Below, one piece after another: positions 52,686 to 63,740 of a DNA stretch of 64,000 nucleotides (position 1 is the stretch's first letter; the number at the start of each line of letters is the position of its first letter). The notes under the pieces were generated by a model. It was given only the letters and a program-made list of their open reading frames with translations, ran no database searches and was not told the origin of the DNA. A program made the position numbers and the translations under genes. The stretch is from Lotus japonicus. Taxonomy: Eukaryota; Streptophyta; Magnoliopsida; Fabales; Fabaceae. The stretch lies in assembly GCF_012489685.1 (NCBI RefSeq), contig NC_080042.1, positions 3,474,501-3,538,500 on the forward strand, in the 5' to 3' direction.

Positions 52686-54714
52686 CACTGTTTAAATATG
52701 ATTCCACTACTATGCGATGTGATGATTTATTCGAAACTGGATCTCTTTCATCAATTATTTTAATTACAAGTGATTCTGACATTTTGTATTTGGGCTTAGT
52801 GTTCTTTGAAAGTGAAGCATTTGTTATTTTTCAATGCTAGTTGACAAACTTTAAGAAAGCTCATATGTTCATCTTGAAAAGAATGGAGTATATTTAGTAA
52901 CTGTGATTGAGCTGCAAAATCTTTGTTTTTGCACATTAAATCAATATCATATTTTTCCTAGTTCAAAAAAAAAAATCATATTTTTCCTTAAGAATTGTCA
53001 TGGAAAGTCCTTCACGGAGAAGTAAAATACCTAAAATACGGAGTTGAGATAGTGCATTAAATTTCAGCATTGCACCAAAAGATGTTTGACAATGTGTTTT
53101 TGCAAGCAATTAACCTTTGAAACGTCATGACTGGTGTGTACCGATCTATCGCCGCCTTCTAAAGAATTTCATGGTTGCGCGATTTGGTTGTCGTAAACCG
53201 TAAGTTGATTCGCCTATCAGCCCCTTTATGGCAGAGTTGATTTGCTTCATGTTATCCGTAAATCAGGTTTTCTAACTCCATTTCTTTTAGTGTTAATTCT
53301 TTACTGATTGAAGGATTTTTATTCTAATACTACAAAATGACGATAATTATGATGAGACTACAAACACCGATAATACTGGAAAAAAAAAAGAATTGGCTTT
53401 AATACGTTATTCACAACAACCAGATTTTCGGCGAGACATAATAAAAGGATGTTTTTGAAATATGTATGCTTAAAACATGTTCTTTTTCTCGAGTTACATT
53501 TACATGATGAGTTTGTGACACACATGATGCTTGTATACATATGCTTGAGTTGCTCTTGTGTCGAAATTCTTCTTTGAAAGAGTGCAAGTGAGTGCAAGTG
53601 TTGGGCGTTTTATTCTTCTGGCAAGTATTAAGTTTTACAAGATTTTATTTTGTTATTGCAATTTTTAAAGACAAAAAAAAGGAGATGGAGATTAGTTTTT
53701 CTTACATGGGCGTGGAAATTAAAACATTGGGCGGAGAGGTTTAGTCCACCTATTGCGTGTTATTTATATGTGAAGATGAATTAGTGGTAAGCTGCGGTTT
53801 TAAATACAGAAGGTGATTATTTTGTTCTTCAAACCGTATCATGAATGAGAACAACTATTTTTAATATTGTCAAGGTGTTATATTATATTTTATCTTATGC
53901 TAACAAGATGATGAGTTGACAAGTAATGAGTTGACTAAAAACAGTCAAAGCATACAACATTATCGCTCTTTTCTCTACCCCAGGCGGGAGAGTTTTTAAT
54001 GAGGCGTAATTCTTAAAACATTACTTGAACAAGCATGTTCTTCATTTCTCCAACTTAGGTCTATCAATTGGGCGATGTCAGATAATTGAGGCAAGAGTAA
54101 TCCTCTTAAAACTAGAGCATCTGACCACGAATTCATAAGTACAGCCTTGATTGGTTTAAGCTTACCCAACTCAAGCACAAAGCCTCCAAGCGAGCAAAAG
54201 CCTTGTTAGATCATCGATCAAAAGCGAGCAAAAGTCTTGTTAGATCATCGATCAAAAACGAGCATAATGCCAAGAAATTAATTGAAATTAACTTTCTTGG
54301 TTGAATCTTGATTACGTTCAAGTGTTAAAACCTTATGAATTCAGAGAATAGTTGATAGAGAAATGATAAGATTGTTGGGCAAACAATATCGTTTTTACAA
54401 ATGGTACAACCTACTACACGCACGTGAATTTTGAGGATGTGAAGGGACAATTTGAGTCAACTTGCACGCGCTACACAAAGAATAAGAAGCAACAGTAGAA
54501 GTTGAAATGAGAAAGGAATGACTACTTAGCTTTTATGTCTTTGAATTTATATTTGATTTTGGACCATGTACACCCATTATTTTCTTTGCACATTTTGGGC
54601 GTATCAATTACTTGTTAGTCTTTGTGTAGTGTTGGGTGAGTTGATTACTTGTGAGCTCAAAGAGAAGACACACTTCGTCTTAAAGCTTTTAAGACTTGGT
54701 GTCTTGTGGGCTTG
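52686..54714. other. Rest of the interior of the non-autonomous element
   Basis: About 2 kb AT-rich with no coding sequence I can defend. It holds a 34-bp tandem repeat (54191-54258) and a duplicated 'GTTGACAAGTAATGAGTTGAC' motif near 53913-53935. Just before the 3' LTR 'CTTGGTGTCTTGTGGGCT' is a weak purine-tract candidate. Confidence 0.4.
54191..54258. repeat. Tandem repeat, 34 bp x 2
   Basis: CGAGCAAAAG(C/T)CTTGTTAGATC... runs twice head to tail with two differences; a third unit starts (CGAGCATAATG) and decays. Confidence 0.85.
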
Positions 54715-54999
54715 TGTACTGATATGGCCTTATAGGGTGCATAAATTCTATAAGCGTCGAGAACTTAGGAAATATGCATTACTGATATGGGCGTATCATC
54801 TTTGTAATATTGTGGGCTTCACAATACTTGTATACACAATGGTCGGGCGACCCATGATCCCAAGCGGGTCAGAACCAAAATATAAATATCAGACACCCAA
54901 GCGGTGGGGAATCTAACTTTTCACGCATTTTCTTATTTTGTCAGTTTTCTATCGCTCTCAAACTATTTAGCCCTTGCTTGATAGTTCCATACCGGAACA
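54715..54999 (+). repeat. 3' LTR of the non-autonomous element
   Basis: 285 bp, same ends as 49199-49486, followed by GGAAG. Confidence 0.9.
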
Positions 55000-55208
55000 G
55001 GAAGAAAATTCTATTTTCTTGCTTGATTCTTGGAATCTTGGAATGGTTCTTGAGGGCTTGGAATGGAGAGTGCTTGAGGAACCTTCAACCACCATCATCT
55101 TCTTCATCACCACCACTTTTGTGAGAGATATTTCCAAAATATATAAAATTGGAAATATGCATTATATTATGAGTTATAATATTAATGTTCAAAGTTATAG
55201 CAACATGT

Positions 55209-55300
55209 TAATTGTGGTATAGTGGATTTGTCACTAACCATGCACTTGCGTGTCCTTTGTTCGATTCCTCCTGATGACACTTTTTGGTTGTTTATTATTT
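55209..55300 (+). mobile_element. tRNA-like SINE, plus strand
   Basis: A-box-like 'TGGTATAGTGG' at 55216 and B-box-like 'TGTTCGATTCC' near 55258-55268 are spaced as in a tRNA. T-rich sequence follows. It is short and diverged. Confidence 0.5.
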
Positions 55301-55311
55301 TGAAATTCAAA

Positions 55312-55425
55312 TTTTTAGCAAAAAGTCACACCTCTTGGTTCGAACTCACGTTTAGCAAAAAGTCACACCTCTTGGTTCGAACTCACGACCAGTTGGGCTA
55401 CCACAACAGTTGTGACATTTGATGA
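55312..55425 (-). mobile_element. tRNA-like SINE, minus strand
   Basis: On minus 'GTGGTAGCCCAACTGGTCGTG' contains an A box (TAGCCCAACTGG) and 'GAGTTCGAACCAAGAGG' a B box. The B-box part is duplicated (see 55315-55388). Confidence 0.6.
55315..55388. repeat. Perfect tandem duplication, 37 bp x 2
   Basis: 55315-55351 and 55352-55388 are identical and include the pol III B box of the minus-strand SINE. Confidence 0.92.
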
Positions 55426-55860
55426 ACATTAATGGATGGTATATAACGGTTTATGACAGTTACTTCTCCAAGAGATATATCTCTTCACCAAGGGATGTTA
55501 GTATCTCTATATAAAGAGAACATGTGCGAAATTGGCATCTTCCTTACCAATTTCTCTCCCATTTCCATTATTCTAAATCATCCTTCACTTCACTAATGCA
55601 TGAGTGAAGTGTAGAAATCATATTTCCATAAACTATTATCAAAGATAAGCTTGGTGTGTTAGTGCAAACCACATCAAGGGATTCATAGTATCCTGAAGGG
55701 AATTCGCCGGTTTTCTCAATTGCATCCAATATACATTAATTGGTGGGGGCGAATTGAACCTAAAGGTTAGTGCTTATGCACGCTTTGAATCTTCAAGTGC
55801 TTCTGTCATTAAGATCTACATCAATCCAAGAGTTGCAGCATCTTCCCCAACAGAGATTAT
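55426..55860 (+). promoter_or_regulatory. LTR- or promoter-like sequence with TATA box
   Basis: 'GTATCTCTATATAAAGAGAA' at about 55502-55520 is a strong TATA-type element, and the run to 'GTTGCAGCATCTTCCCCAACA' at about 55832 reads like a copia-type LTR. It directly abuts the minus-strand RT remains. I cannot prove the ends. Confidence 0.35.
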
Positions 55861-56500
55861 TTCCCAACAACTTTCTCCTCAATGGAGAATCCTAGATCCT
55901 TGATTTCAAATTCAGTAGCCATGACTCCTTTTAGATTGTCTACTTCTTATGCAAAAACTCTTGTCAAAATAATGTCATCAATATAAACAATAAGAATAGC
56001 AATTTGTCCATTTTGAGAAAATTTTGCTAACAAACTATGATATTCTTGTCCTCATGAATACCCATGCTTCTTAATTGCCTTAGTGAACCTATCAAACCAT
56101 GCCCTTGGAGATTTCTTTAAACTATATATGGATTTTTTAAGTCTGCAAACTTTGTTTCTATTGCATTATGTCTCAAAGGCCAATGGAATATCCATGTACA
56201 CACGTCCAAGTCACTATTGAGAAATTAATTCTTCACATATAATTGATGAAGATGCCAGTTTGATTTGCTGCTAAAGATAAGAAGACCCGAATAATATTTT
56301 GTTTCGTTACAGGGGAAAATGTTTCTTCCTAGTAAATGCCATAGGTTTGAGTAAACTCTTTGGCTACAAGTCGAGCTTTGTACTGACTAATTCTACCATT
56401 AGGATTTTTTTAACAGTAAAATCCACTTGCAACCCACTTCTTGTTTTCCTTTTGGCAATTCTGATATGTTTCAATTGACATTCCTCCTTAGAGCATTCAT
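55861..56500 (-). pseudogene. Ty1/copia RT remains, minus strand
   Basis: On minus, with many stops: 'NKKWVASGFYC' and 'QYKARLVAKEFTQTYGI' near 56330-56430, 'LCRLKKSIYGLKKSPRAWF' near 56100-56150, and 'AILIVYIDDIIL' near 55970-56000, which keeps Asp-Asp. Sequence from 56500 to 57160 has no clear gag or integrase, so most of the 5' coding part is gone. Confidence 0.75.
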
Positions 56501-57164
56501 TTCTTCTTGAATTGCATCTCTTTATTATGACTTCCTAAGAGCTTCATGGATATTTTGTGTGATTTCTACACTAGACAAATTAGTGACAAATTCCCGGTAT
56601 CCAAGAGATAAACTATCATAAGAGATAAAATTATATATCAGATGCTTCATGCTTGGCACAAGACCCCACACCCTTCTTCAAGACAATAGGAATAGTCATA
56701 TCATTGTTTGCATCATTGCTATTTGCTAGTATGAAAACTGTTACCTGGAATTTTAGGGCTTGGGTTTGAATCAAATTTTTGGTTCTGCTCCAAAATTGTG
56801 CAAATCTCTTTATCCCTTTCCATTTCGTTTCTTTCTCGAGTAAACAAGAAGATCTTTTCCACCTACAGGTTGAATATTGGAAGAAATATAGGTTTTGGGT
56901 ACAATTTCAGAATTTGGCTCAATTTCTGGTGTTGTTTTGGTAACTTGTGTTTCATTGATGGGTTCATGTTCAGGTTGAGTAGAAAAATCATACCAAAAAC
57001 TTCATTCTAGTACAATAATGTACTTCCCTTCAATGTATGTTTTTGAGTAATATGATTTGTTTTCAAAGAAAGTGATATCCATAGAAGTGTATTTTTTTCG
57101 TGATTGGAAACGTTTTATTTTCTTTTCCGTAGTCATTCCCGTATTTGGTCATATAATAGTAGAG

Positions 57165-57176
57165 GCTCTGATACCA
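57165..57176 (-). other. Primer binding site of the minus-strand copia remains
   Basis: On minus TGGTATCAGAGC, a perfect initiator-Met PBS. Its position 0.65 kb from RT shows a large internal deletion. The LTR would begin at about 57180 and continue rightwards, interrupted at 57521. Confidence 0.8.
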
Positions 57177-57179
57177 TAT

Positions 57180-57521
57180 TGATTTTCGAGAGGAAAGCCT
57201 GAAGTTTTTCATATATTATTTGAGTAGAAAGGCTAAGAATTTAAAGGGAAAAGCATGGCAACAGGTCTGCCGTTTAATCCCTAAATTTTAGTAACAACAA
57301 TCTTAATCTTATTTGACGGTGTAAATTTTTTTTACACCCTCGGTGCATATAAATTAAACTCATTAGAAAATACAGAAATAGTTTCTGTAACATCTTTATT
57401 ACATATCTAACAACCCTAGAAAAGGAAATATCATAATTTGAATAAGAAATTAGTTACAGTAGATTAATTATAGAGTATAGACAAAACAAATCCGTAAGGT
57501 TTAGGGATTGAGGTCAGAATT
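57180..57521 (-). repeat. Part of the 5' LTR of the copia remains
   Basis: AT-rich, adjacent to the PBS, and interrupted by the Tekay solo LTR. It probably resumes at 61458 ('CAACATTGTTCCATAAATAT'). Confidence 0.5.
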
Positions 57522-58019
57522 TGTAACACCCTGATTTCGGTGGCGTCACTTTAGTAACCAAAATAAACTTAATGCGGAAAAACGTGAATATTTTTTTTTC
57601 TTTCGATAATAACTAAGACAAGACTGAATTAGATAAAACCCAAATGCGAAAAGCAATAAAGCTAATATGCAATATATATGACGGCCCCCGCTGTAAATAG
57701 CTAGCCACATCACGAGTAAACCTCCAGTGACGGGTAAGAGAGTGTAACGCCCGTAGGCAATATGTACAAACCGAATGAAAGGGTGAAGTGTCCGCAACAC
57801 CATCCCTCAAAACTGAGAATAAGTTGACCCAATGGTCTGAAAATAAGACCTCCTAAGTCCAACCAACTCTCTGTGATTCCCGTAAAGAAACCACACAAAA
57901 AGCTATAGGTGGGAAACTACCCTGTCCCAAAAGAAACAAATGATGTTCAGAGCAAAGAATCTACTCCTACACTAATCCCATCTTGAGGAGCTCACACCAG
58001 CACTAAAACCTACATGCTA

Positions 58020-58180
58020 GCATGATCGTCGTCCGAATCTGAATCCAGAACGACCTAGTCTATGTTCACCATCCGTCCTCCTCTCGCTACCGCGATGCGC
58101 TCCTGTTCCAGCATCTCAATCCCTAGTTTCCCCCGAAGGGTGAACCATCATGAATCAGCCCGCCGAAGACATCTGACAAA
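58020..58180 (-). pseudogene. Relic of the LTR-embedded ORF in the solo LTR
   Basis: On minus 'MMVHPSGG'-like text ('GGTTCACCCTTCGGGGG') is followed by 'EMLEQERIAVARGGRMVNID' and, after a stop, 'VVLDSDSDDDHAS', corresponding to the acidic C-terminus 'VDSDSDTDADYY' of the ORF at 2463-3155. Short and broken. Confidence 0.45.
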
Positions 58181-58472
58181 GGGCGTTTGTTCGCCAAAGC
58201 ACACACAGAAGACGCGAGGGTCAACTCCAAAGAATTATATAAATAATACCACCAATAGATACCGATAAAAGATTAGCCACTTAGGCTTATAACTAGGGAT
58301 AACATCCTAGGGTTGCATTATTCGACAAAGAATATAACGACTGTAAATCACAGTTAACATGCATCAAGTAGAACTACCAAGTATCAAACACACTCATCAA
58401 CTAAGTCAGAATGCATGTTGCATGAGATGATATGGCGGTTAACCCAGTTAACCAAATGCATTCCGGAAACGG

Positions 58473-58698
58473 ATGGACATCAAACGGATCAATCCTAGCA
58501 CCAGCAACGGTGGGACCATTCTGCCCGCGTGCCTCTTACACCAAACATAAGTATGGACATCAACGAGTCAATCCTAGCACCAGCAACGGTGGGACCATTT
58601 CTGCTCGCGTGCCTCTGGGATGGACATCAAACGGATCAATCCTAGCACCAGCAACGGTGGGACCATTCTGCCCGCGTGTCTCTTACACCAAACCAAGG
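58473..58698. repeat. Three tandem units (80, 67 and about 78 bp) within the solo LTR
   Basis: Each starts ATGGACATCAA and contains 'TCAATCCTAGCACCAGCAAC' and 'GGTGGGACCATT'. The Tekay LTR at 12149-15741 has one unit (around 14790-14880, reverse sense). Confidence 0.85.
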
Positions 58699-59131
58699 TA
58701 GCCAGATCAGCCGTAACCCGTAGGTCTGCCATTTCGATCTGCTACAAGAGACGTCTACAGACGCTCTTACACGGAAATCCGGGTCTTATGACCATTTTGG
58801 AATCCGACGAGGTCCAGAGTACGTCCTGTGTTAATACCTCATTAATGTTGCATGAATGCAGGATGATTAGTCAAACAACGTCTCTGAATCTCACTCGACA
58901 CGTCGCCACGTGTTCTAGCTAAATTAATGTCTCTAAAAGCTTACCCTAAGGTAAAGTCGATTCTACGACAAAAGACACTTCTTCACATCAACAGGGTACT
59001 CATGATGATATTTCCAAATCATCCGACTCATCTCAATCCGATGGTCACAACTGCTCAACGAGCACAGAGTATCACACTCTCGGAAACTAACGGTTTCCCG
59101 GACTTATCCCCAGGATAGCCCAACAACACAT

Positions 59132-59211
59132 AGCTGCTCCAACAGCACAAGAGCATCAACATACTCAACACAGCTGCTCCAACAGCTCAAGAACATCGAC
59201 CTACTCAACAC
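59132..59211. repeat. Tandem duplication, 40 bp x 2, within the solo LTR
   Basis: 'AGCTGCTCCAACAGC' followed by 'CAAGA-CATC-AC-TACTCAACAC' occurs twice. Confidence 0.75.
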
Positions 59212-61462
59212 TTCTCAACTTCCTCAACGATTGGATCCGACGACACTTCTCGTTTTCCAAAAACTAAGATTTGCATCCAAAGCTTCCTTTCGAGTTTATT
59301 ATCTTTATTTAAAGATTTAGAGGTTGTTTAATGTCTTATGAGTTTTCTTTTCAAAATAATATCCTTTTTAGTCTTATCGCAAATCCTATAAGTTCTCGGG
59401 ATCTCCTAATCCCCAAATGACTCCAGAGAATGTCTCGATCCATAAACATCCTAACAAGGCCCGAATCTCATTCGTCCTATCAAGCTTTCTCAAAACTCTC
59501 AAAATAAAATCGGCATGACCTGCCCGCTATTCTCACCGTTCAGAAACTCAGATTTCATTGCATAAGTATAAATAACTCAGCACAACCTATCAACATGTCA
59601 TATATCCATATATTAAGCAATAACCACATAGCACTTAGCATATAAAGCATGCACCACACATCCTAGATTACCCACATAGCACATAGCATGTAAGTCAATC
59701 TCAAAAACATTCAGTAGATGAATCATCTACATTGTCAGCCGAAGCCTCAGAAAACATTTTCCAATCACACACAATCCAGTGCATAAACAGTAAACAATGT
59801 CGAAAACATCGACCCTAAGCATTAACTAGAGATTCAGTGAGAAGCCCTCACCTGTAGATTCTCCAGGACGATCTCCTAACACTTGTTCACAATCAAAGGC
59901 TTGCTCCTCTGGGAATTCCTCAAAATCACCTTTAGAGCAAAACCACATAAATACTATCAGAATCTATCGAAAACTAAGCTATCGATACTTACTAAGGTTA
60001 CTCGAAGTAATCTATACTCTAAGGTACGATAATCTAGCGCGAAAGGACAAGTTTTCGGAAAATGAAATTTCCTCCTCCCCCCTTAATAGGTTCGACCACT
60101 TTTGGTAATTGTGGGGCTCGATTTTTCTTCGATCAAACTTGGTTCCTATGCTTTCATTAGCCGTAACTAAGGGTATTCTGAACTCGGAAAAATTATCGGA
60201 TCAAAAACTGTCGCAGGGGTATTTTGGTCATGATTTTTAACTTAGAAATTTCAAAACTGAAATCCCAAAAACCAAATTTTGCAGGGACGTCACCAACGAC
60301 GTTTATGACAACCAATCCTACTAGCACTAAGCTAAGCGATAGTTTTCAGCCTAAAGGTTGAAGCTTTACTTCAAAAACTCCAAAAATGGGTATTTTAGGC
60401 TAAAATTGATTCCGGCGGAATTCCGGCGACATAACGGAAAATCTAATCCGGCAGAAGTGATCTTGGGCACATAAAGAAGAGGTTTAGAATCAGAAATGAA
60501 AGATTCGGGATAGTTTTGCAAAAACCCATAAACTATCAACTCATAAAAGTCTACAGAAAAGCTATGGAAAAAGCGATCAGAGGTAAGGATTAGCGACTAT
60601 ACCTCGAGACCTTGAAGTAGCAACTGATTGATCGACGATCAAGCAAGAATTGAAGAAAATCTCTCCTCCTCCTCTCCTATGCAAACTCGCGGCCTCCTTG
60701 GGAAGAAATGGGTAGTTTTTGTGTTTTTTTCTCATTTCTTGGCTATATATAGAGGTTGGCAAAACGCGGTAAAATGAAAGTTTCGCGAATCTGATTTTTC
60801 CGGTGTCATTCCCCGTGAATTCTAAGATATGTTTTGGCGAAAGAATTCCAAAACTAAAATAAGGTCTCCTTGTATTTTTAGCAACTAAAGCATAGTCGGT
60901 ATAAAACTATTTTACCCGATAAGTTGCTTTTTGCATCGGATGTCGGAATGGAAAACTTCCTTCTGGATAAAGATTGAAATCATCAAGAGAAATGGGTGTA
61001 CGCGTGTGGAATCTTCATTTGAAGCTCTGAATAGAAAAAGTCTTCATTGTCGGTTGATTCTAGGGTTTTGAAATACCAGGGTTTCAGTTTCGGCAAACTT
61101 CCGATGATTGGAATCGGACGTTCGTAGATCCTAGAGTTTCGCCTCGAAACGATTTTGATATATGGAAAAAGAGAAGTTCTAACATTTCTCTGAAGATTTT
61201 TGGAATTAACTTCCATCGGGCCTATAAGTGAAAACTAGCTATATACTAGGGTTTCTGACCTAGGTTTAAGCGTATAACGATCGTGCTATAACTTAAATCG
61301 ACTTCGATAAAATCCTTTGACTTTTCCTGAACTTTCTCCTTCATAAATCTATTTCATTTGACAAACTCTTGTTCAGGTTTCCTTTCACAATACATCAACC
61401 CTAATCGTGAATAAGATTTTATTCACTTAGCATAAGCTTAAAAACTTGGGTCTTACAGAATT

Positions 61463-61737
61463 CAACATTGTTCCATAAATATTTTCACCAAGTCTAACAT
61501 GGGCCTTAAAATTTCACCTTATGAGAAAAATAGAAGGACAATATATCTTCAATTGATCATGTTAAAAGATAAAAAAATAAAAAATAAAAAAAAAACTCCT
61601 TTCTTTGCTCTCCCTCTTAATATTTTTTTTGGATAAGCCAAATTGCATTAATAGGCACAAGGGGTGCCACCTAAATAAACAAAGTATAGAGTAACTAGAA
61701 GAGAAAAAGATAAAAATTAAAAACTTGTAATATTATT
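61463..61737. other. Copia LTR remainder and a possible LINE tail
   Basis: After the target duplication the AT-rich sequence probably belongs to the copia LTR. 'TTTTTTTTTGGATAAGCCAAATTGC' at about 61622 looks like the reversed 3' tail of a LINE. No gene. Confidence 0.35.
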
Positions 61738-62223
61738 TGTGGTGTTCAAGAACATCTATACATACAACTTTGTACAAACAGGAACTAGCTCGAATCCAAA
61801 TTTGAACTTTTGGGGTCCATATATAGTCAAAATTTTATGTACCCTGGACCGGGCGGGGTATAAAGACCCCCATGCCCGCCCGAAACAAACAGTCAGCCGG
61901 ACGAAGGAAGACATGGCGGGAACTGGTGAAACACTGAGGATTCTCGCCCTCTCCTTTAGGCGGACCCGCAAGCCAGCTGGAAGATTCTTTTGGATTTGTC
62001 TTATATGCATAGGAATTTGGGCCCTAGTTGTCAGGCCCAAATGTAGGAAAAGTCCATATCATGACCATATCCTCTATAAAAGGGAAGGTCATCACCTTGT
62101 ACTAGAGACTTTTGAACAATTAATGAGAATATACAATTTTTATTACATCTTGACTATTTTAGTGCTCTGCTAGAGTTTGCTTTTCCTTCCTCTTCTTACG
62201 TAAGCTTACCTTAGGACAGAACA
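61738..62223 (+). repeat. 5' LTR of the plus-strand Tat element
   Basis: It contains 'CTGGACCGGGCGGGG', 'AGATTCTTTTGGATTTGTCT', 'AATTTGGGCCCTAGTTGTC' and TATA-like 'CCTCTATAAAAGGGAAGG' at about 62069-62086, shared with 36893-37322, and ends AGAACA. The exact start is uncertain. Confidence 0.7.
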
Positions 62224-62239
62224 TTGACGCCGTCTGTGG
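62224..62239 (+). other. Primer binding site of the plus-strand Tat element
   Basis: TTGACGCCGTCTGTGG right after the LTR; one mismatch to the usual TTGGCGCCGTCTGTGG. Confidence 0.8.
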
Positions 62240-62286
62240 CTCAAACCTAGATCTACCAGTGACGTAGAGGGTGAGAGTTACGATTC

Positions 62287-63740
62287 ATGGAAACCCGTTC
62301 GTGCGGCGTGGGCCGTCGTGATCATCGCCGGAGAGGTGGTGGTCGTCAGGGCGGATGCGGCGGCGGTCGAGACAACAATCGTGCAATACTTCAAGAGCAA
62401 GAGCAGGAGGCTTCCTCGGAAGGTGTTCACTCGGTGGCGCAGTCACCAGCGTCGCTGGTGAATTTAGCTCCGGGAAAGCCCTCAGATCTGATAGCCAAAT
62501 CAGATCCAGGTGTCAGGCGACGATCAACACCGCCTGAGTACGTAAACTTAGAGGATCTTAAAAACAGCGCTCCAAGGAAAACACAAGAAGTGATAACGGG
62601 TATCACACCCGTGGCTTTGAAGCAAATGTTGGATACTTTGCAAAAGGTACAAAACCAAAACGAGCAGTTACAAGCCCAGGTGGAATATTTAACTCAGAGG
62701 CAAGATTTTAAGCAGGGACAACGTCTTGAGGCTGAGGATGTCGTCGAATTTCAACCTTTTGTTCCAGACATCACATAGGTGGACATACCAAAGCATTTGC
62801 AAACAATGGCATTAGACGCCTTTTCGGGCGATTCTGATCCCATGGAACATTTGAGGTACTTTAACACCAAAATGGTAATTGGTGGGGCGACGGACGAGGT
62901 GAAGTGCAGATTGTTGTCTTCAACATTCAAGGGAATGGCGATGTAGTGGTTCATCAGACAACCGCCCTTCTCCATTGACAATTTTACGAATTTGTCTACT
63001 AAATTCTTAACTCAATTCTCCGCCAACAAAACTACAAAAGCAACTATGTTTGACCTCATCAGCATACATCAACAGCCAGGAGAGAAGCTAAAGACCTACA
63101 TGGCGCGCTTCAGTAAGATGGTTGTTCAACTGGAGGAGGATAACCCGGATGTATGCCTGGCGTCTTTCAAAAATGGCCTTAGGGCGGGGGATTTGAATCG
63201 AGATTTAACAAGACGACCAGCGAGGGACTCGCGTTCAGGAATTCATCTTAATTGAGCAAGACGAAGAAAAAGCAAGAAAGGGAGGAGGGGCGAAAACACG
63301 CCCAGCCCGGCGGCGTTTCGCAGGAAAAACCCAAGGCTGGAAAGGAAACAAGGATAACTCAAACCCCATGTATACCAAGGCCTGGTCCATATCAAAACTC
63401 CAAACCTGGATTCCAGAATACATGGCACAGAAATCCCCAAGGTACCACTACAGCCTCGGCTGGTCAACATGGTGCCTCGCCAACTCCAATTCCACTTACT
63501 AAATTGAATGCCCCCCTAAGCACCATCTTGAAGGCAGTGGGACAGACAAATGTTGTGCAATATCCGCCGCCGCCTCGGCGACCACCAACTAATGTGGATA
63601 CAAACAGATGGTGTGAGTACCACAAAACGTTAGGGCACACCACGGATAATTGTTGGAACTTGCGGCGGGAGATTGATCGGCTGATCAAGGCTGACCATCT
63701 GGCAAATTTTGTTAAAGAGGCAGCAACACCGGAGGCCACT
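62287..63740 (+). pseudogene. Tat gag, plus-strand copy, with in-frame stops
   Basis: Starts METRSCGVGRRDHRRRGGGR; 'VITGITPVALKQMLDTLQKV' and a coiled coil follow. Stop TAG at 62776-62778 lies between 'FQPFVPDIT' and 'VDIPKHLQTMALDAF', and a second TAG at 62944-62946 in 'FKGMA' before 'WFIRQPPFSIDNF'. The capsid continues ('TKFLTQFSANKTTKATMFDL', 'ISIHQQPGEKLKTYMARFSK'). A frameshift lies near 63240. The C-terminal part has 'PPRRPPTNVDTNRWCEYHKT' and 'LGHTTDNCWNLRREIDRLIK', a zinc-binding segment better kept than in the minus-strand copy. Confidence 0.83.

Larger units (their letters stand above)
49199..54999 (+). mobile_element. Non-autonomous LTR retrotransposon with 0.29 kb LTRs, 5.8 kb, TSD GGAAG
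   Basis: The direct repeats 49199-49486 and 54715-54999 both run TGTACTGATATGG...TACCGGAACA. GGAAG precedes (49194-49198) and follows (55000-55004). The 5' repeat is followed by TTGGCGCCCACCGTGGGG, a PBS of the Tat/Ogre type. The 5.2 kb interior carries no recognisable gag, protease, RT or integrase, and 1.6 kb of it is a MULE. The LTRs differ at about 20 of 288 positions by eye, so the insertion is fairly old. It presumably used the enzymes of a related Ty3/gypsy element. Confidence 0.88.
57522..61457 (-). mobile_element. Solo LTR of a Tekay-type element, 3936 bp, TSD GAATT
   Basis: Read on + it starts TGTAACACCCTGATTTCGG and ends GGGTCTTACA, the reverse complement of TGTAAGACCC...CCGAAATCAGGGTGTTACA, i.e. 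a Tekay LTR like 12149-15741. GAATT is present at 57517-57521 and 61458-61462. No internal sequence exists. It is diverged from the 12-23 kb LTRs (different subfamily) and about 340 bp longer, partly because of a triplicated unit at 58473-58698. A relic of the LTR-embedded ORF is seen at about 58020-58180. Confidence 0.93.

Noticed and set aside
55336..55400. tRNA gene
   Set aside because: A and B boxes are present but no cloverleaf can be drawn and the sequence is part of a SINE with a duplicated B box.
58432..58922. ORFs of 89 and 100 codons
   Set aside because: They translate the tandem units of the solo LTR in two frames; the protein repeat is a by-product of the DNA repeat.
62355..62537. 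60-aa ORF overlapping Tat gag
   Set aside because: It is in a different frame from gag, which has clear family resemblance.
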